Shown in pieces: positions 1-6,201 of a DNA stretch of 9,374 nt. Numbering within the stretch: the stretch's first letter is position 1; each line of letters opens with the position of its first letter. The position numbers and the translations under genes were made by a program. The stretch covers positions 1-9,374 of the forward strand of contig JAILCJ010000014.1 of NCBI GenBank assembly GCA_024680445.1. The letters are read 5' to 3'. This DNA is from Campylobacter sp. Lineage in GTDB: Bacteria > Campylobacterota > Campylobacteria > Campylobacterales > Campylobacteraceae. Below the pieces are notes generated by a model. The model was not told the DNA's origin. It saw only the letters and a list, made by a program, of their open reading frames with translations, and ran no database searches.

Positions 1-50
1 AAAATACAAAGCAAATTTGATAAATTTCAAAGTTAAATTTGATGATTTAA
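1..50 (+). repeat. Left copy of 50-bp direct repeat (period 220 bp)
   Basis: Bases 1-50 match 221-270 at 47 of 50 positions, with mismatches at 22, 44 and 46. The first 21 bases are identical and include the non-AAATTTGAT lead-in AAAATACAAAGC. The repeat suggests a larger unit of about 220 bp, of which the window shows one full period and the start of the next. The array probably continues to the left of the window. Confidence 0.75.
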
Positions 51-220
51 AAAAAATTAAATTTGATAAATTTCAAATCAAATTTGATGAGTTTCAAAGT
101 TAAATTTGATGAATTTAAAAGCAAATTTGATGAGTTTCAAAGTTAAATTTGATAAATTTAAAATCAAATTTGATAAATTTAAAATCAAATTTGATAAAGC
201 AAAAAATCCACAGGGTAGCT

Positions 221-270
221 AAAATACAAAGCAAATTTGATGAATTTCAAAGTTAAATTTGATAAATTAA
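221..270 (+). repeat. Right copy of 50-bp direct repeat (period 220 bp)
   Basis: This is the partner of 1-50 (47 of 50 identical). It follows directly after the G/C-richer patch CCACAGGGTAGC at 208-219. If the larger unit is real, the same patch should lie just left of base 1, which this window cannot show. Beyond 270 the sequence runs into plain A/T and then the end of the HIRAN gene. Confidence 0.75.
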
Positions 271-291
271 AAAAATTTAAAAAGTAGAAGT

Positions 292-624
292 TTAATTGTC
301 CCAAATATTATCAAATTTGGCTTCGTTTTCATCAACTATAAGAGCGATAGCCGATGAGTGGGTGATAAACATGATCTTTGCAAAGGCGGTTTTGCCGATT
401 TTGTCATAAATTTTACCAGCACTGCTGGTGCCAAGATAAGTTGTATTTACGCTGTTTGCGACATAACCTATCTTGCCAATAAAGGGCAAGCTTACATTTA
501 TAGCTTCATTGTCATGCTCGTTATTTGGCTCTTTTTTCAGCCTTACCACGCGTCCGATAGCAAAGGGTTTTTTACCATAATAATGCGTCAAACCCGTTAT
601 ACTTATGTAAATTTGTTCTTTCAT
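292..624 (-). CDS. Stand-alone HIRAN-domain protein
   Basis: The 110-aa product is essentially one HIRAN domain. The signature is visible as L29-KKEPNNEHDNEAI-42 followed by GKIGYVANS at 50-58, which matches the family pattern of a Leu, an EP-N-x-(Y/H)-D-x-x-AI-x-V block and a G-x-x-GYV block. In eukaryotic HLTF and Rad5 the HIRAN domain binds 3' single-stranded DNA ends at stalled forks. Bacterial free-standing versions are predicted DNA-binding or repair proteins with little experimental work. No helicase, nuclease or other fused domain is present, and there is no signal peptide or membrane segment. The ATG at 622-624 has a TAAGG ribosome site about 7 bases upstream. The gene lies downstream of mscL on the same strand, after a hairpin, so it may depend on read-through or on its own promoter. 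The family call is firm. The biological role is not known. Confidence 0.82.
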   Translation of the reverse strand: MKEQIYISITGLTHYYGKKPFAIGRVVRLKKEPNNEHDNEAINVSLPFIGKIGYVANSVNTTYLGTSSAGKIYDKIGKTAFAKIMFITHSSAIALIVDENEAKFDNIWDN

Positions 625-639
625 TTTTCAAACCTTAAA

Positions 640-658
640 CCGCCCAAAAAATGGGCGG
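640..658 (-). terminator. Hairpin after mscL, probable terminator or attenuator
   Basis: CCGCCC (640-645) pairs perfectly with GGGCGG (653-658) around a 7-base A/T loop. The hairpin starts 7 bases past the mscL stop codon, read on the minus strand. It is followed by only a short T run (TTTAA), so it may terminate imperfectly. It lies about 15 bases ahead of the HIRAN start codon and could tune read-through into that gene. Confidence 0.6.
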
Positions 659-665
659 AGAAAAA

Positions 666-1070
666 TTATTTTTTAAGCAAGTCTCTGATCTCGGTCAAAA
701 GCGCAATATCTGCTGGGGTTTCGGCAGGTGCTTCTGGCTCTGGCTCTGGCTCAGCCTTTTTCTTTAATGAATTTATAGCTTTGATAACGCAAAATATACA
801 AAATGCGATAATCAGAAAATCAACCGCAGTTTGTATGAAATTGCCGTAATTTATCGTTACAGCAGGCGCACCATCAACGGCGTCTTTGAGATTAAATTTC
901 AAATCCGTGAAATTTACGCCCCCTGTTATAACGCCAACAATAGGCATGATTACATCACCAACTAATGATGAAACGATTTTACCAAAAGCACCGCCTATAA
1001 CGACACCAACAGCCATGTCTATGACATTGCCACGCATTGCGAATTCTTTGAATTCTTGTATGAAGCTCAT
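666..1070 (-). CDS. mscL: Large-conductance mechanosensitive channel MscL
   Basis: The 134-aa inner-membrane protein should form a homopentameric pore that opens when membrane tension rises and releases solutes during osmotic downshock. The length is close to the E. coli protein (136 aa). An amphipathic N-helix (1-13) leads into the hallmark [21 protein letters not shown] (13-33), which is TM1 and the pore constriction. A periplasmic loop (about 49-76, including [10 protein letters not shown]) follows, then TM2 (about 77-100) and the basic cluster KKK (103-105). A Pro/Glu linker (EPEPEPE, 107-113) then leads to a C-terminal helix (about 119-134) that would bundle in the cytoplasm. The start at 1068-1070 is supported by a strong AGGAG ribosome site at 1076-1080. 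The gene is divergent from gltX. Identification is confident. Confidence 0.96.
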   Translation of the reverse strand: MSFIQEFKEFAMRGNVIDMAVGVVIGGAFGKIVSSLVGDVIMPIVGVITGGVNFTDLKFNLKDAVDGAPAVTINYGNFIQTAVDFLIIAFCIFCVIKAINSLKKKAEPEPEPEAPAETPADIALLTEIRDLLKK

Positions 1071-1098
1071 TGCCTCTCCTTATGTAAGATAGTGAGTG

Positions 1099-1104
1099 AT
1101 TTTA
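1099..1104 (-). promoter_or_regulatory. Candidate -10 box for mscL
   Basis: Read on the minus strand this is TAAAAT, 28 bases upstream of the mscL start codon and within an A/T-rich region. No -35 box is apparent, as is usual for Campylobacter sigma-70 promoters. TATCTT, nearer the gene (about 1085-1090), is an alternative. The call is tentative. Confidence 0.35.
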
Positions 1105-1160
1105 CACATATTTTACTTTCTAAGAGATAAATTTATAAAATTAAATTCAATTTAAAAAGC

Positions 1161-1166
1161 TATAAT
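1161..1166 (+). promoter_or_regulatory. -10 box for gltX-yggT-slt
   Basis: A perfect TATAAT lies 27 bases ahead of the gltX ATG, preceded by a very A/T-rich run (about 1129-1158) typical of Campylobacter vegetative promoters. An AAGGA ribosome site at 1183-1187 follows. This is the only clear promoter for the three overlapping genes. Confidence 0.7.
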
Positions 1167-1193
1167 GTGACACTTTAAAAATAAGGATAAAAA

Positions 1194-2489
1194 ATGTATC
1201 GTTTTGCACCATCGCCGACAGGGGATATGCATATCGGAAATTTACGAGCTGCGATATTTAACTATATCTGCTCTTTGCAAGAAAAGAGTGATTTTATACT
1301 CCGTATCGAAGACACAGACACTCAAAGAAATATAGACGGCAAAGAGGACGAAATTCTCGATATCTTAGCCAAATTTGGCATAAAACCAGCACAAATTTAT
1401 ATACAAAGTAAAAATTTAAAATTTCACCGCCAACTTGCTAGCAAACTTCTCATAGACGGCAAGGCTTTTGCTTGTTTTTGCACAGAAGAAGAATTGCAAG
1501 CCAAAAAAGAAGCCGCCAAAAAAGCCGGTGTCGCATACCGCTATGACGGCACTTGCGAACATTTAAGCAATCAAGAAGTCTTAAACAACGAAAAAGCTTT
1601 TGTTATTCGCATGAAAAAACCAAAATCCGCCATGAGTTTTACAGACGCCATAAAAGGCGAACTTAGCTTTGAACCAGACGCCATAGATAGTTTTGTGATA
1701 ATGCGTGCAAACAAAACTCCAACCTATAACTTTGCTTGTGCGGTTGATGACATGCTAGAAGGCGTAACCTTTATAATTCGTGGCGAAGACCATGTAAGCA
1801 ACACCCCAAAACAAGACCTTATCCGAGAGGGACTTGGCTACACCGGCAAGATGAATTACGCTCATTTACCTATCATCTTAAACGAAGAAGGCAAAAAAAT
1901 GAGTAAAAGAGATGACGCCAGTAGCGTAAAATGGATGCTTAGCTACGGACTTATGCCAGAAGCCATAGCAAACTATCTAGTCTTGCTTGGCAACAAAACT
2001 CCATGCGAAATTTTTAGCTTAGATGAGGCTGCAAAATGGTTTGATATAAGCAAAATTTCACGCTCACCAGCCAAATTTGATATGAATATGCTAAAACATA
2101 TAAACCGCGAACACATAAAAATCGCTAGTGATGAAAGGATATGCGAACTTTTTGAAGTTAGCAAAGACAAGGTAGAGCTTGTAAAATTTTATACACAAGA
2201 AAGTTCGCTCATACCTGAAATCAAAGAAAAAATAAACAAAATTTTTAGCCCAAAAATCGCTCCTGACGAGTATAAAAACGAATTTGCCCTCATAAAAGAA
2301 AAACTTTTAAGCCTAAAAACATGCGATAGTTTTGATGAATTTAAAAGCGAACTTATGAAGGCAACAAATTTAAAAGGAAAAAATTTCTTTATGCCACTTC
2401 GTGCCTTGCTTACAAACGACTTGCACGGCCCTGAACTTAAAGAACTTTATCCACTTATAAAAGATAAATTAAAAGAGATAGTGTTATGA
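1194..2489 (+). CDS. gltX: Glutamyl-tRNA synthetase (GltX)
   Basis: This class I aminoacyl-tRNA synthetase charges tRNA with glutamate using ATP. The 431-aa product opens with the family start [13 protein letters not shown], in which HIGN (13-16) is the HIGH-type ATP motif. RIEDTD follows at about 38-43. A complete zinc site of the form C-x-C-x24-C-x-H is formed by C94, C96, C121 and H123. KMSKR lies at 235-239. The C-terminal half carries the all-helical anticodon-binding region and is shorter than in the roughly 470-aa E. coli enzyme. Epsilonproteobacteria usually carry two GltX paralogues, one for tRNA-Glu and one that mischarges tRNA-Gln ahead of GatCAB amidation. Position suggests the Cj0845c-type paralogue, but tRNA preference cannot be read from the sequence. 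The ATG has an AAGGA ribosome site 6 bases upstream. The stop overlaps the next start as ATGA. Confidence 0.95.
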   Translation: MYRFAPSPTGDMHIGNLRAAIFNYICSLQEKSDFILRIEDTDTQRNIDGKEDEILDILAKFGIKPAQIYIQSKNLKFHRQLASKLLIDGKAFACFCTEEELQAKKEAAKKAGVAYRYDGTCEHLSNQEVLNNEKAFVIRMKKPKSAMSFTDAIKGELSFEPDAIDSFVIMRANKTPTYNFACAVDDMLEGVTFIIRGEDHVSNTPKQDLIREGLGYTGKMNYAHLPIILNEEGKKMSKRDDASSVKWMLSYGLMPEAIANYLVLLGNKTPCEIFSLDEAAKWFDISKISRSPAKFDMNMLKHINREHIKIASDERICELFEVSKDKVELVKFYTQESSLIPEIKEKINKIFSPKIAPDEYKNEFALIKEKLLSLKTCDSFDEFKSELMKATNLKGKNFFMPLRALLTNDLHGPELKELYPLIKDKLKEIVL

Positions 2490-2779
2490 TAATTTCAACC
2501 TTGATTCAATCCGTCGCTGACCTTATACATGCCGTGATTCAAATTTATATCTGGGTTATCATCATCGCAGCCGTCATTAGCTGGATTCGCCCTGATCCAT
2601 ACAATCCTATAATCCAAACCCTGTTGCGACTAACAGAGCCTGTTTATGCATGGCTTAGACGCTTTATACCAACGACTTTTGGCGGGATAGACATAGCACC
2701 TATCATTGTCTTGCTTGCCTTACAATTTGTAGATAGACTTTTAGTAAAGATTTTGTATGAAATTTCTCTTAGTTTTTAG
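2486..2779 (+). CDS. YggT-family integral membrane protein
   Basis: This is a 97-aa protein with two hydrophobic segments (about 12-33 and 68-90). Family motifs are [11 protein letters not shown] (32-42) after the first segment, [12 protein letters not shown] (51-62) between the segments, and GGIDIAPII (66-74) entering the second. Bacterial YggT (also called YlmG) proteins are linked to osmotic tolerance and cell-division or envelope organisation, and plant relatives affect nucleoid distribution. The biochemical role is not settled. The start codon overlaps the gltX stop by 4 bases and the 3' end overlaps slt by 23 bases. Translation is therefore probably coupled on both sides, and only a weak purine-rich ribosome site is visible. 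Confidence 0.9.
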   Translation: MIISTLIQSVADLIHAVIQIYIWVIIIAAVISWIRPDPYNPIIQTLLRLTEPVYAWLRRFIPTTFGGIDIAPIIVLLALQFVDRLLVKILYEISLSF

Positions 2780-4394
2780 CCTTTTAATGGCGGTTTTAAA
2801 CGGCGGTGTTATCGAGTATAACGAACTTATTAAAAAACCAAATAGTTTAAGCAAGGATTATTATATCTACCGCTTAGCAAAAGAAAGAGGACTTAGCAAA
2901 GCCCAAGCAATTTATTTGCAAACTCAAATCACAAAACGAAGCGGTGGCGGTGCAAAGGCTTTAAACAAAATAGCTCCCCCACCCAAAAGCTTAGATAAAG
3001 GCCCTTGCCATGGTTTTGGACTTAGCAATATTTTAAACGCTTCTTTATCTTGCCAAAACACCCTAACCACCGTGTCTTTCTCGCTAAAACTTAGTCCAGC
3101 AACCAGAACTCTACTGGCTCAAAATTTATCAAAAAGCTATCCAAAAAAAGCTCAAATTTTACTAGCTTTAAATACGCCAAATATTTTAAATTCACTTGCT
3201 AATATCAACGCCGGAGACGAATTTATAGCCTACTATAAACTCATGTCCCAAGGACAGAAAAATTTATATTTTAACAAAGAATTTTCTGCAAAATTTATGG
3301 ATACACTTTATAATTCAAAAGGCTTTACTTCGCTTATAAATTCCATAGTTTTAAACAGAAACTACACTATTTTTAGACAAAATTTATTAAAAATCAACCC
3401 ACAAATCACAGAAAAAAAAGAAGCCTTCGTGCTTGGCGTAAACGCTATAACTCTTGGCAATGAAGCCATAGCAAAGCAGTTTTTTACAAGGGCTGCTCAA
3501 AGCTTTGAAAAACAAGAGCAAAAAGACAACGCCTTATTTTGGGTTTATCTCATAAGCAAAGACAAGCAAATTTTATCTACTTTGGCACAAAGCACAAGCG
3601 TGAATCTTTACTCACTTTATGCTAAGGACTTGATTCCTAGCGAACCTTTTTCTATCTATGTGCCTCGTCCAAAAAACATGCACTATCAAGGTCAAGAAAA
3701 CATTTACGACCCATTTTGTTATGAAAAAATGAAAAAACTCGTAAAAAATTTAAACGCCGAACAAGCCATGGAGTATGCAAAACAATTTTATAGCAACGAA
3801 AGTATCGCATACTATGTGTATTTTATGCAAAAGGCTTATGGTTACAAAAGACATTATTTTGTGATGCCTCACTCGCCTTATCTTCAAAACATAAGCATAC
3901 ACCGAAAAGCCATGATTTACGCCATAGCAAGGCAAGAAAGCTTGTTTATCCCGGGCATAATCTCAACTTCTTATGCACTCGGCACCATGCAATTTATGCC
4001 GTTTTTGGCAAATGCCATAGGCAAAAAAGAGTTAAAAATACCAAATTTCGATCAAGATTTATTATTTGACACGGACACAGCGTATAGATTCGCCAACCAC
4101 CATTTAAATTATCTTGATAAATTTCTTTTTCACCCGCTATTTACAGCCTATGCTTACAACGGCGGAATCGGCTTTACAAAGAAATTGATCACAAAAAACA
4201 ATATGTTTAGACAGGGTAAATTTGAACCATTTTTATCAATGGAGCTTGTGCCGGTACAAGAAACCAGACTTTACGGCAAAAAAGTCTTATCAAACTATAT
4301 AGTTTATAGGGCTCTTATGGGTTCCAGTATAAAGATTTCGGAATTTTTACAAACTCTAAGCCAACCTCACCTAAGTGATAAATTTCGAAATTAA
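2757..4394 (+). CDS. slt: Soluble lytic murein transglycosylase (Slt type)
   Basis: The enzyme cleaves the MurNAc-GlcNAc bond of peptidoglycan to leave 1,6-anhydroMurNAc ends, acting in the periplasm. The 545-aa precursor starts with K2 and a hydrophobic stretch (3-15) consistent with a Sec signal peptide. Residues of roughly 20-370 are helix-rich with no catalytic motif, matching the ring-like alpha-superhelix of Slt70 relatives. The catalytic goose-lysozyme-like domain begins near 380. ARQES (391-395) holds the predicted catalytic Glu394, followed by STSYALGTMQFMP, the counterpart of the usual S-x-x-A-x-G-x-MQ-x-MP block, and AYNGG further on. It is shorter than E. coli Slt70 and corresponds in position to Cj0843c of C. 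jejuni. The start overlaps yggT by 23 bases. The last 80 bases run antisense to the end of the convergent lipoprotein gene. Confidence 0.92.
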   Translation: MKFLLVFSLLMAVLNGGVIEYNELIKKPNSLSKDYYIYRLAKERGLSKAQAIYLQTQITKRSGGGAKALNKIAPPPKSLDKGPCHGFGLSNILNASLSCQNTLTTVSFSLKLSPATRTLLAQNLSKSYPKKAQILLALNTPNILNSLANINAGDEFIAYYKLMSQGQKNLYFNKEFSAKFMDTLYNSKGFTSLINSIVLNRNYTIFRQNLLKINPQITEKKEAFVLGVNAITLGNEAIAKQFFTRAAQSFEKQEQKDNALFWVYLISKDKQILSTLAQSTSVNLYSLYAKDLIPSEPFSIYVPRPKNMHYQGQENIYDPFCYEKMKKLVKNLNAEQAMEYAKQFYSNESIAYYVYFMQKAYGYKRHYFVMPHSPYLQNISIHRKAMIYAIARQESLFIPGIISTSYALGTMQFMPFLANAIGKKELKIPNFDQDLLFDTDTAYRFANHHLNYLDKFLFHPLFTAYAYNGGIGFTKKLITKNNMFRQGKFEPFLSMELVPVQETRLYGKKVLSNYIVYRALMGSSIKISEFLQTLSQPHLSDKFRN

Positions 4395-4791
4395 GTTTTA
4401 ACTTGTCGCTTTGTTTTTTGGGCGTTGAAAGCTCATAATACTTCGCCCACGGCAAGTTAAAACTAACAAATTCCATTAAAGCATCGTCTTTGCTAAGCTC
4501 TTTAATGCTAACATTATTATCGTTATTTATAGCCACACTTTGTGTGTTTAACTCGGCAGAACTTGGATTTATAGCTAAGATGAATCTCTCGTTTTCCTCG
4601 CCGATTTTCGCCTTTGATATAGGATTTAGATAAGTCGCCACTATCAAAACGCGTTGCGTACCTTTTATAATCTCACCTTTTGAAGTATAAGCAAGAGTTT
4701 CGTTTTTAAGTGGTTCAAAAACTATATTTTTTTTATCCCCACAAGAGGCAAAAAGTGCCAAAATAGCTGTAATTGCAAGAATTTTTTTCAT
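4315..4791 (-). CDS. Putative lipoprotein, function unknown
   Basis: This 158-aa protein starts MKKILAITAILALFASC, a short basic N-terminus, a hydrophobic core and a lipobox-like LFASC with Cys17 as the predicted lipidated residue. Phe at -3 is a less common lipobox residue. After processing, the rest (18-158) is soluble, mixed charged and polar, with an alternating pattern that suggests beta-strands and no recognisable catalytic motif. The position matches Cj0842 of C. jejuni, also a putative lipoprotein. The ATG has an AAAGGT ribosome site at 4797-4802. The gene is alone on the minus strand, divergent from mobB, and its last 80 bases overlap the end of slt. A link with the neighbouring transglycosylase is possible but only inferred from position. 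Confidence 0.85.
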   Translation of the reverse strand: MKKILAITAILALFASCGDKKNIVFEPLKNETLAYTSKGEIIKGTQRVLIVATYLNPISKAKIGEENERFILAINPSSAELNTQSVAINNDNNVSIKELSKDDALMEFVSFNLPWAKYYELSTPKKQSDKLKLNFEIYHLGEVGLEFVKIPKSLYWNP

Positions 4792-4814
4792 TTTGTACCT
4801 TTAAATTTGAGCGT

Positions 4815-4823
4815 ATTTTAACA
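4815..4823 (-). promoter_or_regulatory. Extended -10 promoter for the lipoprotein gene
   Basis: On the minus strand this reads TGTTAAAAT, a TGn extension followed by TAAAAT, ending 23 bases ahead of the lipoprotein start codon. Its -10 lies only 13 bases from the opposing mobB -10, so the two promoters share one small region. Confidence 0.5.
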
Positions 4824-4833
4824 TTTTCTTAGA

Positions 4834-4839
4834 TATAAT
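4834..4839 (+). promoter_or_regulatory. -10 box for the mobB-fbp-metG operon
   Basis: A perfect TATAAT lies 28 bases ahead of the mobB ATG, with an AAGG ribosome site at 4858-4861. No properly spaced -35 box is present. Because the downstream genes overlap, abut or sit 9 bases apart, this is the likely main promoter for all five. Confidence 0.65.
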
Positions 4840-4867
4840 CTCGCTTAAATTTTTATCAAGGTTTATC

Positions 4868-5347
4868 ATGAAAAGATTAGCCGTTGCTTTTTCTGGCCCT
4901 TCAAATAGTGGCAAAACAACGACCATCTTAAAAGTCGTAGATAATTTTATGAGCCGTGGCTTAAAATGTGCCGTTATCAAACACGATCCAAGCGATAAGG
5001 CAAATTTCGATGTACGTGGCAAAGATAGCTACAAATTTAGCCAAACCGGTGCAGATGTCGTGGTATTAAGCCCGACTAGAACGACTTATTTTAGCCAAAG
5101 CAGATCCGAACTTGACGATGTGATAAAAATGCTTGGCGATTTTGACTTGCTTATAGTCGAGGGACTAAAAACCCTGCCCTTGCCTAGAATCAGCGTCTTT
5201 AAAGACGAGATAGACGAAAGCTATCTTAGCTTTTCAAATGCCTTAGCAAGTTATCAAACAAACAAAAATTTCAACATCCCTCACTTAAACCTTGACGATA
5301 TCAACGGCATTTGTGAGTGGATAGAAAAAAATGCAAAGGTTGTATAA
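4868..5347 (+). CDS. mobB: Molybdopterin-guanine dinucleotide biosynthesis protein MobB
   Basis: This small P-loop GTP-binding protein helps convert molybdopterin to its guanine dinucleotide form for molybdoenzymes such as formate dehydrogenase and nitrate or TMAO reductases. The 159-aa length fits the family. The Walker A motif GPSNSGKTT occupies 10-18 (K16 and T17 contact phosphates), preceded by the strand RLAVAF. The following VIKHDP and the [10 protein letters not shown] segment are typical of MobB, as is the DLLIVEGLK strand, which carries the Walker B-like acidic residue. MobB is an accessory factor, and the essential nucleotidyltransferase MobA is not in this window. The gene heads the operon, and its TAA stop shares one base with the fbp start. 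The location among metabolic and tRNA synthetase genes does not by itself explain its job. Confidence 0.9.
   Translation: MKRLAVAFSGPSNSGKTTTILKVVDNFMSRGLKCAVIKHDPSDKANFDVRGKDSYKFSQTGADVVVLSPTRTTYFSQSRSELDDVIKMLGDFDLLIVEGLKTLPLPRISVFKDEIDESYLSFSNALASYQTNKNFNIPHLNLDDINGICEWIEKNAKVV
5335..5339 (+). promoter_or_regulatory. Ribosome site fixing the fbp start
   Basis: AAAGG ends 7 bases before the ATG at 5347. This supports that ATG over the in-frame GTG at 5317, which would add ten residues (first one DRKKCKG) unlike any FBPase and place the start deep inside mobB. Confidence 0.65.
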
Positions 5348-6201
5348 TGCAAGAAATTTTTCAAGCCATCAAAGAAATAGCACCTCAAATTTCCGAGGCT
5401 ATAAAATACGCCGATCTTGGCTACACCGCCCACTCAAACGCCACTGGCGATACTCAACTTAAACTCGATGTTTTAAGCGATGAAATCATCACTAAAAATT
5501 TAAGCAAAGTCCAAAATCTCAAAGCCTTAATCAGCGAAGAAAAAGATGAACCCTTGCTTTTAAATGACAAAGCAAAATACATCGTCGCTTACGATCCACT
5601 CGATGGTTCAAGCCTTGTAGATGTAAATTTCTCCATAGGTTCAATTTTTGGAATTTATCAAGACGAAGCAAAGGCAAAAAACCTTGTTGCCGCTGCTTAT
5701 ACGATTTATGGTCCAAGACTAGAATTTGTAACTTGCGTAAAAGGTGAAAAACCAAAACTTTATCGTCTCGCAAAAGACGGCACTTTCGCTTTTTGCAAGG
5801 ATTTAGAACTAGGGGCAAAGGGCAAACTAAACGCCACTGGTGCCACTCAAAGCGGTTGGAGCCAAACTCACCAAAATTTTATCCGTGAGTTGTTTTTAGG
5901 CGGGCACAGACTTCGATATTCTGGTGCAATGGTAAGCGATTTGCATCAAATTTTGCTAAAAGGTGGCGGTTTGTTTAGCTATCCGGGCACCAGCGATCAT
6001 CCAAATGGCAAACTTAGAATGCTTTTTGAAGTTTTCCCATTTGCCTTTATCTATGAAAACGCCGGTGGCAAAACCAGCGACGGACAAAATGCAAGCTTGC
6101 TTGATTTAAATTGTGAAAAAACTCACCAAAGTACGCCATGCTTTTTTGGCTCGGCATACGAGATAGAGCTTATGCATAAATTTTACGGACAAGAAAAATG
6201 A
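5347..6201 (+). CDS. fbp: Class I fructose-1,6-bisphosphatase
   Basis: The enzyme hydrolyses fructose 1,6-bisphosphate to fructose 6-phosphate, the committed step of gluconeogenesis. That step matters in Campylobacter, which as far as is known cannot run the upper Embden-Meyerhof pathway forward because it lacks phosphofructokinase. The 284-aa product is shorter than the 332-aa E. coli enzyme. The metal-binding DPLDGSS signature lies at 83-89, preceded by an acidic SEEKDEP segment that supplies further metal ligands. [14 protein letters not shown] and FSYPGT are substrate-site segments. KLRMLFE places the conserved metal-ligand Glu at 228, followed by AGGKTSDG. The start is the ATG whose A is the last base of the mobB TAA stop. 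The 3' end overlaps the next gene as ATGA. Identification is confident. Confidence 0.95.
   Translation: MQEIFQAIKEIAPQISEAIKYADLGYTAHSNATGDTQLKLDVLSDEIITKNLSKVQNLKALISEEKDEPLLLNDKAKYIVAYDPLDGSSLVDVNFSIGSIFGIYQDEAKAKNLVAAAYTIYGPRLEFVTCVKGEKPKLYRLAKDGTFAFCKDLELGAKGKLNATGATQSGWSQTHQNFIRELFLGGHRLRYSGAMVSDLHQILLKGGGLFSYPGTSDHPNGKLRMLFEVFPFAFIYENAGGKTSDGQNASLLDLNCEKTHQSTPCFFGSAYEIELMHKFYGQEK

Larger units (their letters stand above)
1..278. repeat. Phased AAATTTGAT repeat array, non-coding
   Basis: This stretch before the first gene is almost wholly A/T and is built from the word AAATTTGAT. Eleven exact copies start at 13, 35, 59, 80, 102, 123, 145, 166, 187, 233 and 255, so the spacing is 22, 24, 21, 22, 21, 22, 21, 21, 46 and 22 bp. 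Units alternate between endings such as TTTCAAAGTT, TTTAAAATC and TTTAAAAGC. Three copies (77-88, 163-174, 184-195) sit inside the perfect 12-bp palindrome ATCAAATTTGAT. The only break is at 196-232, which contains CCACAGGGTAGC, the sole G/C-richer patch. The array lies beyond the 3' end of the minus-strand HIRAN gene. No long reading frame survives in either direction because 21- and 22-bp units are mixed. Its function is unknown. It could be a nucleoid-protein or curvature element, or the remnant of a repetitive coding region. Confidence 0.85.

Noticed and set aside
204..213. DnaA-box-like AATCCACA in the repeat gap, suggesting an origin
   Set aside because: A single imperfect match, with no cluster of boxes and no dnaA or dnaN nearby. 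A/T-rich repeats alone do not make an origin.
1..278. CRISPR array reading of the regular repeats
   Set aside because: The conserved word is only 9 bp, units are 21-22 bp, there are no unique spacers of constant length and no cas genes nearby.
358..849. Plus-strand open frame of 163 codons across the HIRAN and mscL genes
   Set aside because: It is the antisense of two well-supported genes, spans the terminator hairpin and shows a low-complexity Gly-Ser run that is just the reverse of the Glu-Pro codons.
886..1092. Plus-strand open frame opposite mscL
   Set aside because: The composition follows the antisense of MscL membrane segments, and there is no ribosome site or family match.
4801..5022. 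Minus-strand 73-codon frame opposite the mobB start
   Set aside because: It covers the antisense of the MobB P-loop and the mapped divergent promoter region, so expression as protein is unlikely.
5317..5346. Upstream GTG start extending fbp by ten residues
   Set aside because: The extension lies inside mobB, reads unlike any FBPase N-terminus and has no ribosome site. The ATG at 5347 has AAAGG at the right distance.
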